A program made the translations under genes and the position numbers. From Pseudanabaena mucicola FACHB-723 (lineage in GTDB: Bacteria > Cyanobacteriota > Cyanobacteriia > Pseudanabaenales > Pseudanabaenaceae): a stretch of DNA of 64,000 bases. The first letter of the stretch is position 1. Each line of letters starts with the position of its first letter. The stretch is from contig NZ_JACJQB010000002.1 in assembly GCF_014696385.1 (NCBI RefSeq), forward strand, positions 1-64,000, read 5' to 3'. The notes under the pieces are model-generated. The model made no database searches. It saw only the letters and a program-made list of their open reading frames with translations, and had not been told where the DNA came from. This document shows, one piece after another, positions 53,826-60,151 of the stretch.

Positions 53826-54320
53826 TTGAGTATTGAATTGTATTGTGAAATTTATCCCGAAATTGCAGATTGCCATCCGATCGCAGTGGAACAGTGGCAG
53901 TCATGGTTTGCTAGTTGGGAGATGTATCTGCGATCGCAAAATGTGATCACAGAGGATGAGTACGAGTTGGCATTGGCGATCACCGATGACCCAACTATTC
54001 AAAAAATGAATTGGCAATATCGGCAAAAGGATTGCCCAACCGATGTTTTATCCTTTGCAGCACTCGAATCAGATATGCCAGACATCCCTAGTGATGAGGA
54101 GGATGACTATGTAGAGCCAACCTATTTAGGAGATATTATCATCTCCCAAACTACGGCTATGCGTCAGGCTGAGGAGCGAGAACACTCGCTCACCTATGAA
54201 TTAGCATGGTTGGCTGCCCATGGTTTATTACATCTATTGGGTTGGGATCATCCTGACGACGAAAGCCTAGAGGCAATGCTACAACAGCAAGACCGAATGT
54301 TACAGAGTATTTCTTTTTAA
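53826..54320 (+). CDS. ybeY: Endoribonuclease YbeY
   Basis: 164-residue metal-dependent RNase for 16S rRNA maturation and ribosome quality control. The zinc motif H-x3-H-x5-H is in HGLLHLLGWDH, with upstream MNWQYRQKDCPTDVLSFA and LGDIIIS. An acidic insertion (PSDEEDDYVEP) lies before it. The start is TTG at 53826 with GAGGTGA 9 bases upstream; no ATG is available near. Length is normal. Confidence 0.94.
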   Translation: MSIELYCEIYPEIADCHPIAVEQWQSWFASWEMYLRSQNVITEDEYELALAITDDPTIQKMNWQYRQKDCPTDVLSFAALESDMPDIPSDEEDDYVEPTYLGDIIISQTTAMRQAEEREHSLTYELAWLAAHGLLHLLGWDHPDDESLEAMLQQQDRMLQSISF

Positions 54321-54438
54321 TTAATATTGGAAGAGTGGCGATTTTCTACAATTTAGGAATCTATCCTTTACTCGATCATAGACAATGCTCAGTAAATTAG
54401 TGATATGAGAAAATAGAGGCAGAGCCAAGGAGAAGGCT

Positions 54439-54873
54439 ATGGAATGCCCCCACTGCCAAAGCCAAAAGATAATTAAAAATGGGAAACATCATCACTAAGA
54501 TGGCAAAGCGCTCCAGAATTATTTCTGCAAAGGATACAGCAAGAGATTTAGCGAAGGAACGCCAATATCAAGGCTGAGAACACTCGCAGAGGAGGTTTCT
54601 TTTGCACTGAAGATGAGAAGTGAAGGAATGGGAATCAGAGGTAGTGGAAGAGTGCTAGAAAAGTCCCATGTCAGAATCATGAGATGGGAGCAAAAATTGG
54701 CAAACCATTCACAAAACTTACACGAACAGCGATCGCCCCTACTATCTCAATCTGAATCAAAAAACGATCGCCTCAAACATCGACACTTTCATTACACAAA
54801 CGATCTCATCAAAATTCTAACTACTTTGAGAAATATTCAAATCAATCATCAAATTGCGTACAATTATGACTAA
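54439..54873 (+). pseudogene. IS1-type transposase (InsA-like) remnant
   Basis: From ATG 54439 the frame reads MECPHCQSQKIIKNGKHHH, then TAA (stop, 54496-54498), then DGKALQNYFCKGYSKRFSEG and ..RSEGMGIRGSGRVLEKSHVRIMRWEQKLA. This is the InsA zinc-finger (C-x2-C ... C) and helix of IS1-type elements with one in-frame stop and the second C-x2-C damaged (FCKGYS). After about 54715 the frame leaves the IS1 pattern and runs into HIP1-containing intergenic DNA. No catalytic part remains. A dead fragment. Confidence 0.75.
54763..54806. repeat. Imperfect HIP1-centred repeat, unit 1
   Basis: AACGATCGCCTCAAACATCG..ACACAAACGATC. A related unit is at 55110-55156 and a shorter one (ATCGCCTCAAACATC) at 55185-55200. 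Alignment by eye about three quarters identical. Confidence 0.5.
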
Positions 54874-54883
54874 TTTTTAAATT

Positions 54884-55072
54884 ATGCAAGATACTGTCGA
54901 ATATAACTGTGCTTTTTGTGGGGAACCCAATATGACATTCGTTGACTTCAGTGCTGGAATGCAACAGTCCTATGTGGAAGATTGTCAGGTATGTTGCCAA
55001 CCAAATGTGTTGTATATCCAAATTGATGAAGATACTCTAGATATTGAAATTAGCAGCGAACCAGAAAGTTAG
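54884..55072 (+). CDS. CPxCG-motif small cysteine-rich protein
   Basis: 62-residue soluble protein with C-x2-C at YNCAFCGEPN and DCQVCCQPN, forming a small zinc knuckle, and an acidic C-terminal end (IDEDTLDIEIS). This matches a family of short bacterial proteins named for the CPxCG-related motif; the motif here is CAFCG. Role unknown. Start ATG 54884. Confidence 0.8.
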   Translation: MQDTVEYNCAFCGEPNMTFVDFSAGMQQSYVEDCQVCCQPNVLYIQIDEDTLDIEISSEPES

Positions 55073-55109
55073 TTTTTGATCTTCATAGCATCACTTAAAC
55101 TAAATCACA

Positions 55110-55200
55110 AAGCGATCGCCTAAAGTATCCACAACCTCGCCACACAAACGATCGCACTCAACAAACCAACAACATCAAAGCTGCAATCGCCTCAAACATC
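55110..55200. repeat. Imperfect HIP1-centred repeats, units 2 and 3
   Basis: AAGCGATCGCCTAAAGTATCC..CACACAAACGATCGC (55110-55156) and AATCGCCTCAAACATC (55185-55200), related to 54763-54806. Non-coding. Confidence 0.5.
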
Positions 55201-55204
55201 TATA

Positions 55205-55233
55205 AATAAGGTTCGCTGGCAGCGAACCTTATT
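55205..55233 (+). terminator. Hairpin separating Cys-rich gene and retron-like locus
   Basis: AATAAGGTTCGCT / AGCGAACCTTATT, perfect 13-bp stem with loop GGC. Likely a terminator; no T-run directly after. Confidence 0.65.
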
Positions 55234-55246
55234 AGCGAAATTATGT

Positions 55247-55252
55247 TATATT
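55247..55252 (+). promoter_or_regulatory. Possible -10 of the retron-like RNA
   Basis: TATATT at 55247-55252, with no convincing -35. Transcription from about 55259 would place the a1-like segment near the 5' end of the RNA. Confidence 0.3.
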
Positions 55253-55264
55253 AAAAAAGTCGGA

Positions 55265-55529
55265 TTAAAAGAGATATGCCACTTACTAGATTGCTTCGGT
55301 AATCTGAGGAAAATGCAAGCTCATTTTCTGCTGTGTTCCTTGATTAACGCAAAAATAGTGTTACTTTATGTACCTACAATGTGTTACTACAACGCACACT
55401 AGCGCATCCTAGGCACTGGATGCGCTCTGTATAGGAAGGGTTAAAACGGGTGTTCTCTAGGTTTATTTAAGGCACGCTCATTTCTCGCAAGAGATTGAGT
55501 GTAAATAAACAATACAGGAGACATCTCTT
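55265..55529 (+). ncRNA. Candidate retron msr-msd RNA
   Basis: About 265 bases without ORF, upstream of the RT operon, that fold into successive hairpins. They are a 7-bp stem with a UUCG tetraloop (55288-55305), a 7-bp GAAAATG/CATTTTC stem (55309-55328), a 9-bp AGCGCATCC/GGATGCGCT stem (55401-55426), and a long 3' hairpin at 55461-55510. The long hairpin has a GTTTATTT/AAATAAAC base, an ACGCTCA/TGAGTGT middle and a TCTC-GCAA-GAGA tip. Ends can pair: AAGAGAT (55269-55275) with ATCTCTT (55523-55529), as retron a1/a2 regions do. Short 5' hairpins fit an msr and the long one an msd. The branching G and cDNA are not determined. Confidence 0.6.
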
Positions 55530-55742
55530 ATGAAAAAGTCTAAAAAGACAATTTCTCAATCCGATAAACATCTGAATAAGTCCAAAAAACCAAAATCAAG
55601 ACAATCTAGCAAGCGTCAGTGGCTGGAGAAGCTACGCAAACCAGAGACACTGCGTTCACTAATTAAACTTGGTAGTCAAATCTATAGTGCTTACAAACTA
55701 TTGAAATGTCTAGTAGAAAAATTCCTTGAATTCTTCTCTTAA
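55530..55742 (+). CDS. Small strongly basic protein of the retron-like locus
   Basis: 70-residue protein, 20 Lys/Arg against 5 Asp/Glu. Residues 1-40 are polar and basic (KKSKKTISQSDKHLNKSKK), residues 41-70 form a likely amphipathic helix LRSLIKLGSQIYSAYKLLKC ending LEFFS. A good Shine-Dalgarno (AGGAG at 55516-55520) supports translation. The ATG directly follows the a2-like segment. I do not recognise a family. Candidate effector or nucleic-acid-binding partner of the retron; membrane-active toxin is also possible. Confidence 0.6.
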   Translation: MKKSKKTISQSDKHLNKSKKPKSRQSSKRQWLEKLRKPETLRSLIKLGSQIYSAYKLLKCLVEKFLEFFS

Positions 55743-55805
55743 GTTTTGTAAGCTTATTACCCTTCTATACAACTTCTATAAACCTCTAATCCAAGGAAGC
55801 TAGAT

Positions 55806-56117
55806 ATGTTAAATAAAGCTCTAAGGTTGATGAGAGTATTTCATGATTTATCACAAAAAGATCTTGCAGAAAAGCTAGGTATATCTAAATCCTATTTGTC
55901 AGAGATTGAATCTGGTAAAAAACAGCCGACGCTTGATTTGCTGAATCGATATTCAAATATTTTTGATATTCCTTTGTCATCAATTCTATTTTTCTCGGAA
56001 AATATAGAATCTGATGTTAAGACTGATAAGTTGAAGACTTTTATATCATCTAAAGTCATTGCTATTCTTAACTTTATCGCTGAAAGATCAGCTTATGATG
56101 CCACAGTTAAAGAATAA
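55806..56117 (+). CDS. XRE-family HTH regulator in the retron-like operon
   Basis: 103-residue protein. A Cro/C1-type helix-turn-helix covers about residues 5-60 (RVFHDLSQKDLAEKLGISKS, YLSEIESGKKQPTLDLL, RYSNIFDIPLSSILFF). The remaining 40 residues are helical, with no known domain. The gene overlaps the RT start by about 20 bases, so translation is coupled. Retrons with HTH accessory proteins are known; here the HTH protein may be repressor, antitoxin or DNA-binding partner of the RT. Confidence 0.9.
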   Translation: MLNKALRLMRVFHDLSQKDLAEKLGISKSYLSEIESGKKQPTLDLLNRYSNIFDIPLSSILFFSENIESDVKTDKLKTFISSKVIAILNFIAERSAYDATVKE

Positions 56118-56994
56118 GTATTCTAGATACGATCTCAATCAGTCTCCATTTTTTCGTTTAACATCTCAAACTAAACTTGCTAAAGTCTTATGGATTAGTA
56201 AGCGTAAGCTTGAGATTCTTATAGATTCAGAGAATTTATACATAGAAGACGTATTCATAAAATCTGGTAAAAGTAGGTTGTTGGCAAAGCCAAGATATGA
56301 CTTAAAAAAAGTTCAAAAACAAATTGAGGATATTCTCAAAAGAATAAAATGTCCTGATTACTTACATAGCCCTAAAAAAGATTGTTCCTATATTAGCAAT
56401 GCAAAGGTTCACACGAATGCGAATGTAGTCGTAACTCTTGATATACAAAATTATTTTTCTTCTACTCCATCAAGACGAGTGTACTGGTTTTTTCATAAGA
56501 AAATGCAATGCTCTCCAGATGTAGCTAGTATTTTAGCGAAATTATTGACTTTTAAAGATCATTTACCCACAGGTAGTCCTTCAAGTCCTTTAATTGCATA
56601 TTTTGCATATATCGATATGTGGAATGAAATTAATGAACTCGTTGAAAATGCAAATTGCAAGTTAAGTCTTTACATAGATGATGTAACTATCTCAGGACAG
56701 AATGTTTCAGAAAAACTAATTTGGGAAGTCAAAAAGAAGATTTATAGTAACGATTTATCTGTCAATAAATCTAAGGAGAAGCGTTACTCTGGCAAACAAC
56801 CTCGTCAAATAACTGGAGTTATACTAACGCCACAAGGTGAGATGAAGCTCCCTAATCGACAACATTTAAAAATGTATAAAGTTCGTAAATTAATCAAAAA
56901 AACTGACGATCCAGAAGCTAAAGATAATTTAACTCAAAAACTGAAGGGTTTGGAATCACAAGCTAAACAAATCATGTCATCATCAAAGACATAA
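56095..56994 (+). CDS. Retron-type reverse transcriptase
   Basis: 299 residues from ATG 56095 (ATG 56098 also possible). Retron signatures in order: NAKVH (102-106) fitting the NAxxH motif, catalytic Asp in TLDIQNYFSS (115-123), LPTGSPSSP (157-165) in place of LPQGAPTSP, active site YIDD (193-196), and RQITGVILTPQG (238-248) for the VTG motif that binds the RNA. No fused domain. It would use the upstream RNA as primer and template to make msDNA. Lower GC than the neighbouring housekeeping genes suggests transfer. Confidence 0.92.
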   Translation: MMPQLKNKYSRYDLNQSPFFRLTSQTKLAKVLWISKRKLEILIDSENLYIEDVFIKSGKSRLLAKPRYDLKKVQKQIEDILKRIKCPDYLHSPKKDCSYISNAKVHTNANVVVTLDIQNYFSSTPSRRVYWFFHKKMQCSPDVASILAKLLTFKDHLPTGSPSSPLIAYFAYIDMWNEINELVENANCKLSLYIDDVTISGQNVSEKLIWEVKKKIYSNDLSVNKSKEKRYSGKQPRQITGVILTPQGEMKLPNRQHLKMYKVRKLIKKTDDPEAKDNLTQKLKGLESQAKQIMSSSKT

Positions 56995-57126
56995 CAGATG
57001 AGATTGCTTTTAAATTCTCTTTGGTTGACTAGCAAATGGGACACTCAACTTAACCAAAGACTTTTGCAACATACTTGGCTTAACACTTAAGCAAACTTGA
57101 TTGCGATCTTTTACTGGGATGATTAT

Positions 57127-57429
57127 CTAATGTAACGCTGCAATCGGGACTATTTGACACAATATATCGCCTAAATTCCTTTTTGCTTCCATCAACTCAT
57201 AGGCATAATGCAACCTCAAAAAATAACCATCCGACAACCCAAAATAGCGACATAAACGTAAATCAACATCCGCAGTCATCGGAGCCTTACCTTGAATAAT
57301 TTGCTGAATACTCAAATAAGGTAAACGTAAACTCTCAGCCAAACTATTTGTACTAATATTTAATTCTTCTAAAAACTCATATTGCAAGATTTCGCCAACA
57401 TGAGGATTACGCAGTAAAATATTTTCCAT
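57127..57429 (-). CDS. higA: HigA-type antitoxin
   Basis: 100-residue HTH protein of the HigA/VapI family: NPHVGEILQYEFLEELNIST, then SLAESLRLPYLSIQQIIQGK and TADVDLRLCRYFGLSDGYFLRLHYAYEL. It binds and neutralises the toxin encoded just upstream and represses the operon. The stop is 132 bases from the end of the RT gene, on the opposite strand. Confidence 0.92.
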   Translation of the reverse strand: MENILLRNPHVGEILQYEFLEELNISTNSLAESLRLPYLSIQQIIQGKAPMTADVDLRLCRYFGLSDGYFLRLHYAYELMEAKRNLGDILCQIVPIAALH

Positions 57430-57440
57430 TGCCTTTCCTC

Positions 57441-57722
57441 CTAATGATAATCAACAATCTCAACATCATAAGCATTTCCATTTTGCCAAACAAAACAGAG
57501 TCGCCATTGCTTAGTGATGCGAATACTGTATTGTCTGAAGCGATCACCAACCAGTGCTTCTAAATGATTGGCAGGTGGTACACGCAGATCTTCCAGATTA
57601 GCAGATACATCAAGTTGACGTAGTTTGCGTAAAGCTCTTTCCTGTATATCTGATGGTAGCTTACGCGATCGCAAGCCTTGCCAAATCTTTTCGGTTTCTT
57701 TACAAGCAAATGAAACAATCAT
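57441..57722 (-). CDS. higB: HigB-type toxin (RelE superfamily)
   Basis: 93 residues from ATG 57722 (MIVSFACKETEKIWQG), the usual family start; the longer frame from 57764 adds an unlikely Val/Tyr-rich piece. Motifs: LPSDIQERALRKLRQLDVSANLEDLRVPPANHLEALVGDRFRQYSIRITKQWRLCFVW (in parts), ending in DVEIVDYH. It cleaves ribosome-bound mRNA. First gene of the higBA pair, toxin first as is typical. Confidence 0.92.
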   Translation of the reverse strand: MIVSFACKETEKIWQGLRSRKLPSDIQERALRKLRQLDVSANLEDLRVPPANHLEALVGDRFRQYSIRITKQWRLCFVWQNGNAYDVEIVDYH

Positions 57723-57869
57723 TAAAGCCCAACCATCTGAAATATAACAAACCACACTCACCATGCAACAGGTTTAAAATTATCATTTGCGAGCGCCCCA
57801 AAACTTAAACTTGATTAGCAACTACCTCTCTCAAATTGACCAAATACTTTCGTAATAAGTATTGCCAAA

Positions 57870-58064
57870 ATGGTGACAGTGCAATGTTTTAATGCCAGAA
57901 TCAATAACAGCTTGCCTATTTATGGGGTCGTGACAACAGGAATAATTTGGAAATTTTTACGTCTTGAAGCGAAAACACTTTGGACTAGTCAAGAAGATTA
58001 TTTCATCAAGGAAATTGGCAAATTAATTGGTATTGTATCTAGTCCCTTTCAATCCTATTTTTAG
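57870..58064 (+). pseudogene. C-terminal fragment of a cyanobacterial nuclease-like or unknown protein
   Basis: 64-residue ORF. The phrase PIYGVVTTGIIWKFLRLEA followed by KEIGKLIGIV resembles the C-terminal end of longer cyanobacterial proteins of unknown function (possibly restriction-endonuclease-like). Nothing of the N-terminal part is in frame upstream, so it is probably a remnant. Confidence 0.4.
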
Positions 58065-58141
58065 AATAAATCCATAATTTTTTATGCGTTAGCGATTGGC
58101 ATCACTTAGTGTCGCCAATCGCTTTTGAGTTTGGGACAGTT

Positions 58142-58405
58142 TTACATCACTTGTACCTGCATACTTTCCCATTGAGACTTGCTATAGGTCTTGAGTTGCA
58201 ACGCATGGACAGCACCACTATCGAGATGATGTTGGATTGCACCATAGACTAATTTATGTTGCTTAATCATGGATAAACCTTCAAACTGCTCCGCGACCAC
58301 GATCGCAGTGAAATGTTGTCCATCATTGTTAGGATCATCAACCTGAACCTTGGCATCAGGGAGGGCAGTACGAATTAACTCAGCAATATTATTGTGGGTA
58401 ACCAT
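58142..58405 (-). CDS. BolA family protein
   Basis: 87 residues from ATG 58405 (MVTHNNIAELIRTALPDA). The BolA fold is clear: VQVDDPNNDGQHFTAIVVAEQFEGLSMIKQHKLVYGAIQ with the conserved His of the Fe-S site and the C-terminal ALQLKTYS strand. Such proteins pair with monothiol glutaredoxins in iron-sulfur regulation. No Cys in the loop, more like the BolA/IbaG His type. Confidence 0.9.
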   Translation of the reverse strand: MVTHNNIAELIRTALPDAKVQVDDPNNDGQHFTAIVVAEQFEGLSMIKQHKLVYGAIQHHLDSGAVHALQLKTYSKSQWESMQVQVM

Positions 58406-58557
58406 TGTAGACAAGCTCAAATAATTCAAAATAAACAGCTGTCCACATTGTGCCATATTGCGATAGGCGAAGGCTTGGTGATACAGCGTCCTTAAAAAGA
58501 ATTAAAACGCTAGGATATCAATCGAGTTTTGCTGAGAAATACAAATACAAATAATTT

Positions 58558-59349
58558 ATGAAAATCGCCACTTGGAACGTTAACTCAGTCCGCACCAGAA
58601 TTACGCATATCTGTGATTGGTTACAGGCAAACCCTGATGTGGATGTCCTCTGTTTACAAGAAACTAAGGTGATTGATGCCGACTTTCCCCATACTCCATT
58701 TACAGATTTGGGCTATCAAACCTATATCTATGGTCAAAAGTCCTATAACGGTGTTGCCCTAATTTCGCGATCGCAATTGCAAAATATCCAAACTGGATTT
58801 GCATCGGTGTTAGGCGATCTTGAAGACCCTAGTCTCGATGAGCAAAAACGGCTAATTACCGCTAAATTTAGCGACATTCAAATTGTGAATATGTACGTTC
58901 CCAATGGCTCAGAAGTTGGCAGTGAGAAATATGAATATAAATTGCGTTGGCTGAAGCTTTTAAAAAACTACTTAAAAACCCTGCTATCCCAAAATAACGA
59001 TGTCCTGATTTGCGGAGACTTTAATGTTGCGATCGCAGATCTTGATATTTATGACCCCAAGGGTCGCGAAAACAAGGTCATGGCTACCGACATTGAACGA
59101 GAAACCCTAGCGCAAGTCTTAAATCTTGGCTTTAAAGATGTATTTCGCAAATTTGAAACCGCAGGTGGCTACTATAGCTGGTGGGACTATCGATCTGGCG
59201 GCTTTAGCCGTAATCGTGGCTGGCGGATTGATTATCATTTCCTTACGCAGTCTCTTTGCGATCGCGCCACCGCCTGCGTGATCGATGTCGAACCCCGTAA
59301 ACTCACCCAACCCAGTGATCATACCCCTGTCATTGTCACCATTGATTAG
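58558..59349 (+). CDS. xth: Exodeoxyribonuclease III
   Basis: 263-residue AP endonuclease/3'-5' exonuclease of base excision repair. Motifs: MKIATWNVNSVRTR, LCLQETKV with the metal Glu, MYVPNGSEVGSEKYEYKLRW, ICGDFNVAIADLDIYDP, WWDYRSGGFSRNRGWRIDY and SDHTPV with catalytic Asp-His. Length typical. Followed by a hairpin at 59363 and R2 copy B. Confidence 0.95.
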   Translation: MKIATWNVNSVRTRITHICDWLQANPDVDVLCLQETKVIDADFPHTPFTDLGYQTYIYGQKSYNGVALISRSQLQNIQTGFASVLGDLEDPSLDEQKRLITAKFSDIQIVNMYVPNGSEVGSEKYEYKLRWLKLLKNYLKTLLSQNNDVLICGDFNVAIADLDIYDPKGRENKVMATDIERETLAQVLNLGFKDVFRKFETAGGYYSWWDYRSGGFSRNRGWRIDYHFLTQSLCDRATACVIDVEPRKLTQPSDHTPVIVTID

Positions 59350-59362
59350 ATAGAGTAAAACC

Positions 59363-59396
59363 AATTCACGGAAGTGTGGTCACACTTCCATGAATT
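59363..59396 (+). terminator. Hairpin after xth
   Basis: AATTCACGGAAGTGTG and CACACTTCCATGAATT form a stem with one mismatch, loop GT. Directly abuts R2 copy B. Confidence 0.65.
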
Positions 59397-59461
59397 AAAA
59401 CCAAACCCATTCAGGATTTTCAAAACACAAAATGGCGTAGCCATTTTGTGTTTTGGTATAA
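59397..59461. repeat. R2 repeat, copy B
   Basis: 65-bp element, near-identical to 48253-48316: AAAACCAAACCCA, a short variable part, stem AAAACACAAAATGGC / GCCATTTTGTGTTTT, GGTATAA. Confidence 0.85.
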
Positions 59462-59502
59462 GTTGTGCAGTTCTTAAAATCGAAATTAGGAGAGATTTGA
59501 CT

Positions 59503-59949
59503 ATGAAATATCGCCTATTTTTTGCGATCGCAATCCTTATATTGCTACTGTTTCCCCTCCCTGCGTGGGCAGCCAATCAGGGGCAAATTTTAGCACTCCA
59601 AACTACTAGAAGTTGTCAATCCTGCGATCTGACGGGCGCATATTTACCAGTTAGTAAATTGGACTATACCTACTTGCTGGCGGCAGATCTCAGCAATGCC
59701 AATTTAGTCGGCGCGAGTCTTACCTTCTCTAACCTCAGCCGTGCCGATTTGAGCAATGCCAATCTTAGCTATGCCAACCTACGCCGTACCAAAATGCTGT
59801 TGACCAACTTTAGTAATGCCATCTTTGACAAAACTGACCTCACAGAAGCCGATCTCACCAGTGCCAATGTGTCGGAGGCTCAGTTAGCAACGGCAAAGTT
59901 ATGTAAAACGACTTTACCAAGCGGAATCATTTCTAACCGTGATTGTTAA
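59503..59949 (+). CDS. Exported pentapeptide-repeat protein
   Basis: 148 residues from ATG 59503, with AGGAG 10 bases upstream; the longer frame from 59374 runs through R2 copy B. A signal peptide (hydrophobic 6-20, AWA|ANQ cleavage) precedes a C-x2-C pair (SCQSCDL) and about 14 pentapeptide repeats A(D/N)LSN (for example ADLSNANLVGASLTFSNLSRADLSNANL). These form a right-handed beta helix. Likely in the periplasm or thylakoid lumen. Role unknown. Confidence 0.85.
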   Translation: MKYRLFFAIAILILLLFPLPAWAANQGQILALQTTRSCQSCDLTGAYLPVSKLDYTYLLAADLSNANLVGASLTFSNLSRADLSNANLSYANLRRTKMLLTNFSNAIFDKTDLTEADLTSANVSEAQLATAKLCKTTLPSGIISNRDC

Positions 59950-59984
59950 TCCCTTCCTTGAATAATTAGTGGAAACGGATTAAG

Positions 59985-60027
59985 ACAATAAAAAAGAGAG
60001 TTGCTTCGCAACTCTCTTTTTTATTGT
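59985..60027 (+). terminator. Perfect 20-bp terminator
   Basis: Arms 59985-60004 and 60008-60027, loop TTC, with A6 left and T6 right. Confidence 0.88.
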
Positions 60028-60151
60028 TACAAAAATTGCAACTGCAAAGCTAACACTAAAAATTAGTGACAAACTCAAATTAGATAAATAATTAATAACT
60101 TGCAGCATCCAGTTCTTGAGCGGTATCGCAAGTTATGAGGAGTAAATTGTC

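Noticed and set aside
54613-54873. 86-residue ORF starting with MRSEGMGIRGSG
   Set aside because: It is the in-frame continuation of the IS1-type remnant after its stop codon and runs into non-coding HIP1-containing DNA.
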